A stretch of DNA of 64,000 nucleotides from Pieris napi (taxonomy: Eukaryota > Arthropoda > Insecta > Lepidoptera > Pieridae): NCBI RefSeq assembly GCF_905475465.1, contig NC_062244.1, positions 11,030,001-11,094,000 of the forward strand, in the 5' to 3' direction. This document shows positions 36,201 through 47,571 of the stretch, piece after piece. Below the pieces are notes generated by a model. That model had not been told where the DNA came from. It saw only the letters and a list, made by a program, of their open reading frames with translations, and made no database searches. Every line of letters begins with the position of its first letter. The stretch's first letter is position 1. The position numbers and the translations under genes were made by a program.

Positions 36201-39200
36201 AATAGGTCGTTCCTAACTGGGTGGTCCAGTCATTATATTTATTGTGTAATCTGGTATTACACAAATATATATAATTGTTATTCGTTAGCATTCCTATTAC
36301 TCATTTATTGCATCCACTAATTATTGCAAAGACTCCTTCTAGTGAAACCCAATAGCGTTCAGGTAATCCAATCTCTCTAAACATCTGATCTCGTAGCGCT
36401 CTGTTTGTCAACTAAGATATCTTGCTAAACCTTTACCTATTTTTTATATGTTACTTCATATATATTAGGTTTGTTGGCAGCTGAAAATTTAGTTATTATA
36501 AATGTATTCACTAAAATACTCTAATAAAAGAGTTATGTGGTATTAAAAAATCGATAATGGTTAAGATATTTTTCAAGCTGTTATCGCTTTGCTGTTTTTC
36601 TTGTTGTGATTTATATTTGTATGAATCAAAAACGAAACAATTATTATATTGTGGACAGTAGCCTATTATTTCTGATATTTTAGAAGATCAGAGGGAGATA
36701 TAAGATTATAGAAAATATACATATATATAAATAAAAATGTATCGTAAAATAGGTTGATAAGCTCAAAACTCGTTGACAACAGGAGCGATTGGAGTAATTT
36801 TCGTTTTATTAATTTCTTGAACTCTGCGAAATATTTAAAACTATAAAAACATTGTTTTATTTAGAACTCAGGTTTTATTTCGGAATAGCGAACAGTGTCT
36901 ATGGGATAGCAAAGCATATATGTTGGTATGTAGCTACTAAAAAAAAAATATATTAAGGCGAACCAAAGTTCTAATACGAACTAACGTACTCGTATAAGTT
37001 TAAAAATTCTTGTGATAACTTCCACGATCTTTTTGTTGCTGGAACTAGATAACTAACTGAATATTTTGTTTCTGATAGAAACGTACTTTGTCTTTATATC
37101 TTTTAGATATCGGATCTACCATTATTACTTACAGGAACTTTATAAACAAGGCCCAAGGATATTTTCCGGTCCTCTCGAAATGGTTCTGAAATGGCATAAA
37201 AGTTTACAAGACATAGGAGTTGTAATCCTTTATGAAATCGTAGGTATGTATCCTATTATTATTATTTTTTTTAAAGACAATTCACACCAATTGACCTAAT
37301 CCCATGCTAAGCTGGTGAAGCTTGTGTTATGGGTACTAGGCAACGGATATACATACATATTATAGATAGACAGACATATAAATACATATTTAAACACTCA
37401 AGACCTAAGCACAACACCAAATGCTCATCACATCGATGTTCGTCTCAGCCGGGGATCGAACCTGGGACCCATGGTTTCGCAGTCAGGGGTACTAACCACT
37501 AGACCAATGAGTCGTCAAAATGTCATGTATCTTATAAGATACATGGTTAAGATACTTTTTAAGGAGTTATCGCTTTGCCGTTTTTCTGGTAGTAATTTAG
37601 ATTAGTATGAATTTTTTATTGAATTAAAAACGAAACAAATTTCGATAGCCCATATATTTTCTGATCTTTTTGTCAGATGAGTTGAGAGATATAAGATCCA
37701 TATAGAAAAATATACAGGCTTCAAGCAATTTATAGGAAACTTACAACTATATAAATTAAAATGTATCTTAAAATATGTTTTATAAAACTTTTTATTGATT
37801 CATTGAAAGTATAAACAATGAAAAATTTAGTTTTATTTAGTACTTAGGTTTCATTCCGAATAGTTTATTTAAATTCTTGCTACCCCTTACGGTAGCAAGA
37901 ATTTAAATAAACGTTTCGATTTAACAAAAACTATCCCGTTTGTAGTAAATTAAAGCCATTCACAGTCTAGAAACGAACATTTTCTACCATCTTAAGTTAG
38001 TAAATTTCCACCATACAATGTTTTCGATTTAATACAACTTAGAAGGTTCGAGAAAAGCCTATTCTAAAAGTCTGGTAACTGAAATTCAATTCAACATCAA
38101 ATGATATTTGCTTATTTTATAAAAATTCTGTAACTGAGTGTAATTGAATTTCTCAGCCAAGTGTGTGAATGTGAGAGCTGGCGAGTCGTGTGCCAAGAAT
38201 TTAGTTTTGAGAGATGAAAATGGTCCGGCGATGCAGGTCGTCTATTATGAGATAGACTTTCTTATGCCTGAGATTAAGCCGCCTTGTACTGTTCGGTAAA
38301 TAGAATTTATATTTTATTAAATTTTTAATTAATATAGGTTATTACAACTTGCTATAATATTACCTATTTATAGCATATTTTCTCAGTTACTACGGCTACA
38401 CCGTCGTCTTTTTTTATCACAGCGCAATCACAATTTGACAGAAAGAGACAAAGGAGTACTTTAGTTATATTGTCCCTTTATCTTCTTTATCTTTTAACCA
38501 CGTGGTTATTCAATTAAAATAAAATATCGCAATAGAGCGAGGAAATGCTGCCAGCGTTAAAGGTACTGCCACAGGGACCAAACTTTTTAAATGTGTTACT
38601 TTTCTTTTTATTAATTTTTATTATATATGTACGTTAAGAAAATTGTAAATTCTGTATATTTGATTGTTTTATTTACTAATAAACAATTTAAAGAAGTAAA
38701 AATTAAAAAACAAAATTGAAATAAAATTTTCCTTGTTCGCAAAATGGTAATATTCAACTTGGAAAGCACTGAACCAAACAGACATAAAAAGGTACACTAA
38801 AATGCTGACAGAATTTAGATTTTCGTCCATCAGCATTTAAAATTGCCAATTTCCATACGAAACAGTTTTTAAATTTGGCAAAGCATTTGGTTTGTGAAAT
38901 TGGCATGTTTCAGCAAATTCACCTCATAACTGTTTTCGCTCGCTGTAAATTGCATACAGACTGCAATTTGTAATAAATTAAGAAACCCTATTATCCATTT
39001 TCAAGTCAGTTTAACTGCTGCTTTAACTAAAGACCATCTCTCCATAGCTTGAATACATTTTGTGTTTTTATATTGTATTGAATGCAGTGTACTTGAACGT
39101 CATAGCTAATAGGTAGATATATTGTTTTAGTTATAATTATTACATTCACACACCAAATCACTTTCTGGATATTTTTAGCTAATATCAAAGGATTGAAATT

Positions 39201-39825
39201 TCCTAAAAGTATTGAGATATTCAGTGTGCTTAATAATAATGTTAGTGCGCTTAAAAAGCTGTGCATTAAAACATTTTAAATGTTTCCCATTCCATTATAC
39301 GCAGCACGGTGAAAGCCTGTTAAAACGCAAGAAGACTTCGGCGATTTATATATTTTCGAACAAAAAAATATTTTAAAATCAACTTATTATTGATATATAT
39401 CTATATATTGATATCTCTTATTATATTTCCAATACACAAATATACAGTTAGTTCTTAACCTACATAGTAATAATAATAAAAATTAATAAACAGAAAATTA
39501 AAACAGATTTAAAAAGTTTGGTCCCCATGGCAGTATTTCCTCGCTGTATTGTGATGCTAGTTCTTTGAACGAGGAAAGCAACTGCTCTGGGGTCTACCAG
39601 GCGGCAACATAAATCTTTAAATAATATTTGTGTATATGGACTCTGATACTAAAGAAAAGCTCGATTTTCAGAGTAATTGGTCGAATGTTAGCTGGCACAA
39701 ATCGTCTGCAAGCGTACAGCGTGCGACTGGCGACAAGTGATGATGTTGCGACCATGTCGCGTCGCACCGCAATCGCAGCGCACCACGTTTCTAAGCTTTG
39801 CGAGGAATACGGATTGAAAAATTAA
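27206..39825 (+). CDS. SPATA22: SPATA22-like meiotic recombination protein
   Basis: Eight exons join in phase: 27206-27244, 27693-27780, 28728-28844, 28910-29008, 31076-31164, 37135-37243, 38157-38295 and 39672-39825, giving 277 aa plus TAA. All introns are GT-AG. Residues 1-144 are low in hydrophobics, rich in N/Q/S/P, and probably disordered (MQTMDSPGNCAFN, then PGVISGIDPRYLASY). Residues 145-277 form the conserved domain: ELYKQGPRIFSGPLEMVLKW, VVILYEIVAKCVNV, KNLVLRDENGPAMQVVYYEI, DFLMPEIKPPCTVRVIGRM, NRLQAYSVRLAT. The pattern LLRDG...VFYEID.ELP...R..C.G is that of vertebrate SPATA22, an OB-fold protein that pairs with MEIOB and RPA on ssDNA during meiotic recombination. Assignment rests on motif order recalled from the family; the N-terminal half is too divergent to align. 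An alternative start is the ATG at 27693. Confidence 0.82.
31225..31440 (+). repeat. Diverged copy of the GGCAAAC / GCCGTTT dispersed repeat
   Basis: Starts ACTAGCGGACCTGACGGACG, carries AAATCGGTCCAGCCGTTTAAG and ends near ATTATATATATTTAAAGACTAG. A second start motif (ACTAGTTGGCCCGGCAAACA) follows at 31421. Related to 3133-3462 and 56653-57030. Located in intron 5 of the SPATA22-like gene. Confidence 0.5.
32125..32885 (-). mobile_element. PIF/Harbinger-type element with TAA target duplications
   Basis: The left end CAGCCTGGCCACGGG and right end CCCCGTGGCCAGGCCG are inverted, flanked on both sides by TAA (32122-32124, 32886-32888), as expected for Harbinger. Subterminal regions are unusually GC-rich with repeated GCGAC/GCGAA/GCGCG blocks. 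The minus strand retains part of a transposase. Located in intron 5 of the SPATA22-like gene. Confidence 0.82.
32324..32707 (-). pseudogene. Harbinger-type transposase N-terminal remnant
   Basis: The 127-aa open segment contains NYFFEYTRMSIETFNYILMN and a segment ending in RILSATEKLFLRLRYI, matching the region before the DDE catalytic core in HARBI1-like transposases (a 'F..ll..i.p.l......r..is.eekL...LRyl' pattern). The catalytic part is deleted and the C-terminal 45 residues come from the GC-rich subterminal repeat. Confidence 0.65.
32890..33365 (+). mobile_element. Diverged LINE 3' fragment, second family
   Basis: PFEQIQRKACLIVNLQCITN and DRLDSLSLRRDITSLCVFYKV correspond to the C-terminal region of the 42.3 kb LINE (LDRIQRRAVRIVDDQSLSDR, then LDPLALRRDVGSLCIFYRIYHG) at moderate identity. 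The copy then continues through stops to GGCCGGCAACGCACCCACTT and TGACTGCCCTTTTTGGGCGT, ending ATATAAAAAA. It starts immediately beside the Harbinger element. The 61690-61800 fragment is the same family. Confidence 0.72.
34135..34372 (+). mobile_element. tRNA-derived SINE, family 2
   Basis: The head GCAGTGTTGGCCTAGTGGCTT with B-box GTAGGTTCGATCCC is followed by TGTGCGCCTTTAACATTCGC, ACAAATGATCAGGAAACAGATAC and GTAGCGCCGCTGATT. Other copies are at 47572-47868, 52948-53215, 58888-59095 and 61415-61625 (-). Confidence 0.85.
36558..36893 (+). repeat. Local duplication, copy 1
   Basis: GGTTAAGATATTTTT, GTTATCGCTTTGCTGTTTTTC, AAAAACGAAACAA, GAGATATAAGAT and TTTATTTCGGAATAG recur in the same order at 37549-37865, offset by about 990 bp. 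The two copies flank exon 6 of the SPATA22-like gene; identity is partial, so the event is old. Confidence 0.65.
37262..37518 (-). mobile_element. tRNA-derived SINE, family 1
   Basis: Complement of the family 1 consensus: the B-box reads GGGATCGAACCTGGGACCC and the A-box AACCACTAGACCAATGAGTC. The TTTTTTT tract at 37267 marks its A-tail. It lies just downstream of exon 6 of the SPATA22-like gene. Confidence 0.88.
37549..37865 (+). repeat. Local duplication, copy 2
   Basis: Partner of 36558-36893 (same motif order). It ends with TTTCATTCCGAATAG next to the 22-bp perfect hairpin. Confidence 0.65.
37863..37912. repeat. Perfect 22-bp inverted repeat with 6-nt loop
   Basis: GTTTATTTAAATTCTTGCTACC (37863-37884) and its exact complement (37891-37912) flank CCTTAC. 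It would form a stable stem in DNA or intronic RNA. Not part of a recognised element. Confidence 0.9.
38540..38595 (-). repeat. Dispersed repeat (GCGAGGAAATGCTGCCAGCG), inverted partner of 39505-39610
   Basis: GAGCGAGGAAATGCTGCCAG through CAGGGACCAAACTTTTT is the complement of AAAAAGTTTGGTCC, then GGCAGTATTTCCTCGCTG at 39505-39550. A third copy lies at 55705-55830 and a fragment at 26080. It resembles part of a LINE, family unknown. Confidence 0.55.
39505..39610 (+). repeat. Dispersed repeat (GGTCCCCATGGCAGTATTTCC)
   Basis: Contains TTTCCTCGCTGTATTG, AACGAGGAAAGCAACTGCTC and TGGGGTCTACCAGGCGGCAAC. It lies 60 bp upstream of the last SPATA22-like exon. Confidence 0.55.
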
Positions 39826-39856
39826 AAATATTCTTAATGTTTCTTTTAATATTCTA

Positions 39857-39862
39857 AATAAA
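39857..39862 (+). promoter_or_regulatory. Polyadenylation signal AATAAA of the SPATA22-like gene
   Basis: The hexamer is 32 nt after the stop codon (CTAAATAAAACAATTTG), a good position for a short 3' UTR. Confidence 0.55.
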
Positions 39863-40804
39863 ACAATTTGTTTTTTATTCATTTAAATAAATATTAATAC
39901 GAAGTTTTAATTATTATGAAACTTTTCATAGCGACATCGTTTTACGAATAAAGCAAAAAATAAATAAAACTAGAAGATCAAAATTTGGCGAGGAGAAGAT
40001 TCACATGAACAACTGACTCCGTGGCTTAGTGATTAATGCACACAGTGTTGCTATTTCTATGAAATGTTACTAATTACGTTATGGTAGGTACAAAACGTTA
40101 AAAAAATATGTATCAATGAAACTAAGATAAAACTGAGTCCCGTACCCCCCCATCCAAGTATCTTACTGGACTGTGTGTGTTAATAAATAAGGAAATAACC
40201 TATTTAATGAAAGTTTTAAATAAGGTAATAATCTAAGATACCTTATTAGACCTTACTGACATTAGACCTTATTTAAAACTAACTGTATCTACCCAGTTAA
40301 GACGTCCAGCAGAAGTAACAACTCCAGACAGCTGTATTTGGTGCCTTTTATAGACACAATTTATGCCTCTTTAGCTCGCTAGTGAATGCAAGATAGAAAT
40401 AAAATGTTTTCCCTAAAAGTATATAAGTTTTTTAAATATAATTTTGTCTGATACAATTTATGTTGAAAGCTGGTGGACCTTTAAGCAAATAATGCACCCC
40501 CGAGTATAGTTACGCTAACAAGGCAACGGATTGGCACCTGAGCCTGTTTGAATTGTTCCCCATTGTCGCTCTTATGTTTCACTTCTTCGCAAAACCATAC
40601 AGAGATAGATAATAAGGCTTTGGACTTGATCTTTTTAAATGTTGAATTGTCCCTAGTTTATATAAGAAGAACATTCCAATAGGTATTCAGTGTTAATGCG
40701 AAGTAAGCATCTTAACTATTAATTACTAAAGATGTCATGTGGAACATGGTGTAGGTTGCAGCTCCTTTCAAACATTGTGTGAAACAAAAACCTTGGCGAT
40801 TATA

Positions 40805-40968
40805 AAGAGTGGCGGAGAGTTTATTGCCAGTTCTTTTCCGTTCTACGCTTTTGATTTTGGAATTGGCAATAAATGTAAAAGAAGCATTTAATATGTATTT
40901 CTTTTTGATGTTCATAAGTGTACTTTGTGTTACCTAAATTATTAAATGATTTTGATTTGATTTGAATT
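40805..40968 (+). repeat. Dispersed repeat ending in TGATTT-type tail, copy 1
   Basis: TTTATTGCCAGTTCTT, CGTTCTACGCTTTTGATTTT, AAGCATTTAATATGTATTTC, TGATGTTCATAAGTGTAC and a TGATTTTGATTTGATTTG end. The same block is at 50833-50998. A simple-sequence 3' end is typical of RTE-like or related non-LTR elements; no coding part is present. Confidence 0.65.
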
Positions 40969-41094
40969 GAGAGATTGATGAACCTATGGGGCATGGGGCA
41001 TATACACTTTTGAATTTGTTTTCCGAACAAGACATTGTACTTAATTTCATTAAATACACTAACTCTCTGCGAATTAAACAATATTTTGGACTTC

Positions 41095-41195
41095 TGGGTA
41101 CAACCACACAACAAGGTCTGGACCTCAGATTTCTGTATCTGTTTCATGATCATATATTTCTCTTAAAAGGCAAGTAGGTGATTAGTGCCACACAC
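41095..41195 (-). mobile_element. SINE family 2 fragment
   Basis: GGTCTGGACCTCAGATTTCTG, TCTGTTTCATGATCATAT and AGGCAAGTAGGTGATTAG are the complement of the family 2 tail. The head is missing. Confidence 0.65.
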
Positions 41196-42307
41196 GCCGT
41201 CTTTAGTCGGGTCTAAGGTATGCCAGTTCTCTCGCGATATTTTCCTTCTCGTACGTAATATTGACATGTATTTAAATTTGTTAAAATACTTTTAATATTG
41301 TAAAAACAAATTCATTGTAATTATTTTATGAAGGCGTACCTCGCCTCACGCATACAGATAATATACAACTTTAAATACAGTTATATAATCATAAAATGTC
41401 TTTGGGTAATATAAAAATGAATCTGTTTATAACAGTAATAATTTATATTAGTGACTATAAAGCTAGGCCTGAATTTGTGAATTCATACATTTTACGATCT
41501 TAGTGGCAGTAAAGACAAAGCCCACAGGTGGAGATACCGTTAAACAATAGAAATTCAAATGAGATAGGGGACATTTTAATATCCACCATACAGGGATAAG
41601 AATTATCATTCATATGTTCTTGAATTTCCTACATTCCTTATTGGAATACGAGTAAAAGCACTTACATAGATTTATGTTATGCAAACTTTACGGATAGAAT
41701 ACAGGTCAAATGTCAACGATTAAATAACATCCAACAAATTATGCGATATTTTCTAGTAATATTTATTTATTTATTTACAAAACACAAACATTACACAATT
41801 AAAATAATTAAATTAAAAGCAGGGTAACTGGTGGCCTTATCCCTTTGTGCTTAACTACAAAAGATATACAATTTCATAAAGAATGGAACAAAACATAGTA
41901 ATTAAAACATATGCAGATAAGGACAATGAAAAAAGGACACATGAATCGCGATAATTTCAATTAGATCAGTTAGTAAGAAAGTTAGGGATACCATGTGGAC
42001 AGGCAGGGCAGGATTTAGAGGTCTGGAGGCCTCGGAGCAACAACGGAGTGGAGGCCCGCTGGACCCAAATGATTTTCCAAATTAATTGAAAAGTAAATTA
42101 TTGATTGAAAAACAGTCGAAATTTTCAATAAATAATTTATTGTGAAACCAATGAGGTTCTTTTAGTATTTAACAAACATATAAAATTATATCAATTACTA
42201 GTGTTTACTATTTGGAATTTAATACATTTTTTTTTCGAAGTCTCTATCGTGGGGCCCCCGGGGGCCAACTCTTAATTTAACTTAATATAGAAATGTTGCT
42301 GCTTAAA

Positions 42308-45300
42308 TTTTTTTTTTTTTTTTTTATAGAACGGGGGGCAAACGGGCAGGAGGCTCACCTGATGTAAAGTGATACCGCCGCCCATGGACACTCTCAATGC
42401 CAGAGGGCTCGCGAGTGCGTTGCCGGCCTTTTAAGAATTGGTACGCTCTTTTCTTGAAGGACCCTAAGTCGAATTGGTTCGGAAATACTTCAGTGGGCAG
42501 CTGGTTCCACATAGTGGTGGTGCGCGGCAAAAACTGCCTTGAAAAACGCTCAGTTGTGGAACGGCGGACGTCGAGGTGATACGGGTGGAATTTCGTATTC
42601 TGCCTCGACGTCCGATGATGAAACTCAGCTGCAGGTATTAATCCGAACAACTCCTCTGAACACTCTCCATGGTAAATGCGGTAGAAGATACAGAGTGACC
42701 CCACATCTCTACGCAACGCCAAAGGATCAAGCCGATCGGAGAGGGATTGGTCGTCGACGATTCGAACCGCTCTGCGTTGTATACGGTCAAGTGGAAGGAG
42801 CTGGTACTGGGGAGCCCCCGCCCAGAGGTGAGAGCAGTACTCCATGTGGGGCCGAATTTGCGCTTTATATAGTTGCATGCGGTGGCCCGGAGTGAAGTAC
42901 CGCCTCGCCTTGCTGAGCACACCAAGCTTTTTGGAGGCTAATTTAGCCTTTCCCTCCAAGTGACCGCGAAACTGAACGTCGTTCGATATGTCAACGCCAA
43001 GTATTCCAATGCTGGCTGTGGCTTTAAGAAGAGTGTTTTCGAAAAGAGGAGTAGCGACAAAGGGTATTTTTTTTTAGCGGAAAACGCGCAAACTTGTGTC
43101 TTCTTGGGGTTAAATTGGACTAGGTTTTGTCTGCCCCAGTCTGAGACTCCACGTAGTAGAGTTTCGACTTCAGACACAAGTTTGTTCCGGTACTCATCAA
43201 CAACTGCCCGAGAAATACCTGCCCGGCCAGTGTAAAGAGTATCCCCAGTGCTGTCATCCGCATAGCAATGAATGTTGCTAAGTTGCAACATATCATTGAT
43301 ATGCAGAAGAAATAGGGTCGGGGATAGAACACAGCCTTGTGGGACCCCAGCGTTTACGGGTTTAAGGTCGGAACATGCTCCGTCGATGACGACCTTGATG
43401 CTCCGATCGGCCAGAAAGCTGGAGATCCAATCGCATAATTTCTCGGGAAGCCCATAGGCTGGAAGCTTCGAGAGCAGTGCTCTATGCCACACCCGATCGA
43501 AGGCTTTCGCTATGTCCAAACTTACCGCCAGCGCCTCCCCCTTGGACTCAATTGGCTCTGCCCACCTATGGGTAAGGTATACAAGGAGGTCACCAGCTGA
43601 GCGACCACGACGAAAGCCGTACTGAGAATCGCTAATCAACTGGTGGCCCTCTAGATACCTCAAGAGCTGGCTATTAATAATGGTTTCCATTATTTTGGAG
43701 AACAAGGAGGTTATAGCTATTGGGCGATAGTTGGACGGATCAGAGCGATCGCCTTTTTTTGGGATCGGATGTATCGAAGCGGTCTTCCAGCACTTCGGGA
43801 CAGTGCCGAGCGAGTACAGGTACCGGAAAAGGCGCGTTAAGACCGGAGCCAACTCAGGAGCACAAGTACGCAGCACAATTGGGGGGATACCATCCGGCCC
43901 GCTCGACTTATGAATGTCCAAGGAAGAAAGTGCTTTGCGGACAGCACGTTGCTGGAATGTGATTTCCGGCATCGAAGAATCACACCGCGAAATGGTCGGT
44001 GGTGATCTCCCTCGGTCATCCAAAGTCGAGTTGGACGCGAAGAGACAGCCCAAAAGGTCGGCCTTCTCCTTCGCAGTATGGGCTAGAGAGTCATCCTCCC
44101 TGTGCAGTGGCGGAATGGCGGGCTGACAGAAATTCCCTTGGACAGCTTTGGCGAGAGACCAGAAGGCACGTGTCCCTGAAGGGAGTTGGGCCAATCTCTC
44201 GCCAAATCCGGCAATGTGCTCTGACTTTGCCTTAGTGATTTCCCGTTTGAAGGACCTGGAGGCTGAGTTATATGCTGTTTTAAGTTCGCTGGTATTGGCA
44301 TCACGAGATTTCGCCGCTTCCGCCCATGCCTTAAAGCATTCTCGCTTTCGACGCGAGGCCGCCTTGCAAGAACGTTTAAACCAGGGCTGAGACTTGCCAC
44401 CGATCGGCACCGCAGAAAATGGAATAAAGAGTTCCATGCCCTGCAGAACCACTTCGGTGACAGAGGTGGCGACGGAATCTGGAGCTTCCGGCGAAAAGCA
44501 CATAGGCCCCCAAGGGAAGGACGCAAAGAAAGACCGCATCCCATCCCAATCTGCTGACTTATAGTGCCAAATACGGCGACAACCCATAAAGCGGGGCCGT
44601 GAAGGGCGCGTAGAAGGCACAGTACTCCGGACCACACAATGATCTGATGAACCTAATGGCGGGTCAACAGAGACTTGATAGTTCTCCGGATGTGAAGTCA
44701 GCAGAAGGTCCAACAAAGAGGGTTTATGACCATCCACATCTGGTATTCGCGTAATCGCAGGGACCATTTGTGTCAGGTCGTAGGCTAAAGCAAAGTCGTG
44801 AAAGGATCTTCCCGCGTGATCGGTGGTTTCAGAGCCGAGCCAATCGGCATGGTGGGCGTTAAAATCGCCAAGTATCACGATTTCAGCGGTAGGAACCCTT
44901 TCGAGCAGGGAATCTGTAGCCATTTGGATGTGCTCAATGAGTCGGTCAGTTTCGGTATTTCCGCTATGGGACCTATACAGGCATGCGTAGAATCGCGGAT
45001 GGTCATCGCAGTCTACGCGCAGCCAGAGGTTAGATAGGTCCCTTCCTTCAAGCGTCCCGAGGCGACGAGAACAGATATCCTCTCTGACGTACACGCAAAC
45101 TCCAGCCCGCGGCACAAATGAATGTTCCAATTTGTACCCCGGGTAGGAGAGGTAGGAAGTATCAGCCGGGGGGGATATCTGAGTCTCGGTAAGAAAGAGC
45201 AAGGCCGGCTTCGCAGTCTCTAAATGGTAGTGGACTGCGTTGATGTTGGAATTGAGCCCCCTAACATTTGTGAAGTCCACGGCGAGCGTGGACGGGGGTG

Positions 45301-45688
45301 CCTTTGTTGAATTGCTCCGTTTGCCCCGAGAACGATAACTGTTTTTGTTTTTGAGCGCAGAGTTGCCCCCCCCAGAATACGAAGGGCAGCCTGTGCGTCC
45401 ACCACCGGGTGCTGAGTGTCCCGGTGTTGGACGCCCAGAGGGGGATTCTCCACCGCGAGCGCGTGTGGTACCCCCCTGGGGTAGATTCTCTTTTTTCTGC
45501 GCCTTCATATTTCATATGGGGGGGGGGGGGATGGGCTCCGGGAGTCTCTCTCACCGCACGAAACGCGAGTACAATAGGGCGAACCTATTGCATCACTTCA
45601 CGCCGGTTTTCTAAGAGACAGTGGTACTGCCCCGGTCGTGCCTGCCCATTTGGCTGAAGCCCGAAGGCAACAGCATGGCACTCCCACT
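42308..45688 (-). mobile_element. Near-complete non-LTR retrotransposon (LINE; Jockey/CR1-like group)
   Basis: The minus strand runs from a GC-rich leader (about 45688, AGTGGGAGTGCCATGCTGTT) through a single long ORF with endonuclease and reverse transcriptase, then a ~190-bp 3' part, to a poly(A) tail (T run at 42309-42326 on +). No gag-like ORF1 is present, so it is either 5'-truncated or of a type without one. No clear target duplication was found. GC content is far above the flanks. Truncated relatives lie at 3463, 6362, 24955, 48305 and 51440, showing a family that has been active here. Confidence 0.93.
42324..45508 (-). pseudogene. LINE endonuclease-reverse transcriptase ORF, one frameshift
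   Basis: The first frame (45508 to 42938, 856 codons) has an APE-type endonuclease at residues about 75-300 (LTET, GDFNAHHADW at 214-223, LLDLLLT, SSDHC) and RT at about 525-850 (SSGPDGIP, NYRPIAITSLFSKIMETI, LDIAKAFDRVWH at 664-675, GVPQGCVLSP at 721-730, catalytic YADD at 749-752). Just after residue 810 the true frame is lost at a run of nine T (43067-43075, + strand). The protein then resumes in another frame (ENTLLKATASIGILGVDISN, then LEGKAKLASKKLGVLSKARR) and ends at 42324. Apart from this one indel I saw no other break, so the copy is young. The first ATG is at 45506-45508. Confidence 0.9.
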
Positions 45689-47571
45689 AAAATTAAACTT
45701 AAATATTTAATCTAAGATGACTATGAAGTCAAATGCCATATCTTTCAAGTCATATTTAAAGCTGTAGTTATTCAAATTTGAACACTGAGATTAGGATTTA
45801 ATATAATATATAATAGAAGCTTTTTTTTATCATCATATAATCAAGCAATGCAGGACCACAACAAGAATAACATAGATTTCCAAAAAACATTATTCTTTAT
45901 TTATCCGCTTAGTTGAGGTCTCGTTCACTTTAATGAATATAGTATTAGTGGGTGAGACATAATCTATGACAAATTTAAACCTATAATATTAAACTTTATA
46001 GTTGTTTTCACACTTCTGTCTAAGACCGACTAAGTCTATCGTCCAACGTTAATTTGAAAGTTTACAAACTTTATAAAGAAGTCAATCTAAGTTTAGAGAT
46101 TGTTCGAGGTGAAAATATTAAACAAAATTCATTTTCTCTACTTAATGGAATTAATATTTAGAAGCCCTTTCTAGCCTTTTAAATTAGTACATAATTTGAT
46201 ATTTATAATAATGCTAAAGCTATATATTTGTATCTTAAAGTATCTTTAAAATGCTAGATCAATGATTAAAGAATTCTATAAAAAACAAATGAAGGAGTTA
46301 AAATCACGGTTGTTATTCATATTAATAAATCTCCAAATCTCATCTCATCTAAAATAATTCTAGACCTTGTCTCAAATACAAATTCTTAGTTAACAAATCC
46401 GTCTACAAGAAAATTCTTAAAACACAATAAGTCTTTCATAGAATAAAATAAGACCTGCTATTCTGAAGTATTATTTCAAACACAAAAGAAGCCTTCAATA
46501 ATAGCGGACATTTTCTTATTCTTAAGTGACATATTGCATCTACAAATTTTCCTGGAATTTTCCTCTTAGTTGAAATTCAGTGAAATCCAAGCGTAACAGA
46601 GGTAGTGTTCTTTAGTGGCGAATGCGGGAAAATTGTGCTCTTTTCACGGTCGAACGTTTCCCTGGTTATATTTTCTTGTTATGTAAAATGTGAGACTTTA
46701 CTTTTATTGTTTGTTTTGTAGGGATTATATGATATAAAACCCTTGCAGGAAATGTTAATTGAATTGATTTTTTATCTATGTAGAGTAACACAGTTTTTTT
46801 TAAACAAGAAGTATATTATTATCTACTTTTCTCCAGTGGCGTCTCGAAAAAAAAATTGCCAACATTTGAAACCAGGCTAGCGCAGTTTAAAATGTTGTCA
46901 TTGGAGAATCGTGATTGATCCCCCGAACCTTTTAACTAAATTTAAATTTCCTTTACCCTCTTAATACACCAGATTGTGTATTTTTATCTTTTCGTGTATT
47001 TTATGTTAAATATTTTATTCTTCTTGAACCAGATTATCAGTGTTGGCAAGCTTTTATAAATAAATAAATCTCTATATTTATCTTTTTATGTATACAGTAT
47101 ATATTAACTATACTGCTATTAATGCAGTCATGATCACGTGACTTAATCAAGTTAGCGTTGACAACTACCAAAGTGTCCCTAGTCTCTCGGCACTTCGATA
47201 TATTCGCAATTAGTTACCACTTATTTGTTTTAACTTCAAAGGTAATTCTAATTATAAAGTGGAGACGTTAACTTTGTTCACACGTTTTTGTTATCGAAAG
47301 TTTCGTTACTGTAACAGAATTTGATCCTGTCAAAATTATTTTGGTTAAACATAATACAAACAAGAAATTTAAAATTCACTGAAATGCAGCTCTCATACTA
47401 TTAATAGATTATTTTCCCCTGACATCAAAATCAATGGCAACTGACAGCTGATATATGACATCTGCAACTGTCAAATGTTATTTGAGTTTTAGATACTGAC
47501 CGGTCTGTATTAACTATTAGATCCTACGCAATCTTTTTCAGCAGGTATCTATTACTATATACTATTGCAGG
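45689..47571. other. Intergenic, nothing recognised
   Basis: AT-rich sequence without credible exons, TIRs or SINE/LINE similarity that I could see. Confidence 0.5.

Larger units (their letters stand above)
39863..42307. other. Intergenic, no gene recognised
   Basis: AT-rich. It holds a dispersed repeat (40805-40968), a SINE fragment (41095-41195) and, at 42000-42262, a degenerate repeat with GGTCTGGAGGCCTCGGAGC, GGAGGCCCGCTGGACCC and the palindrome GGCCCCCGGGGGCC. The palindromic repeat resembles sequence near 63450. Confidence 0.5.

Noticed and set aside
43120..45657. Many 60-184 codon ORFs on both strands
   Set aside because: Alternative-frame shadows of the GC-rich LINE ORF.
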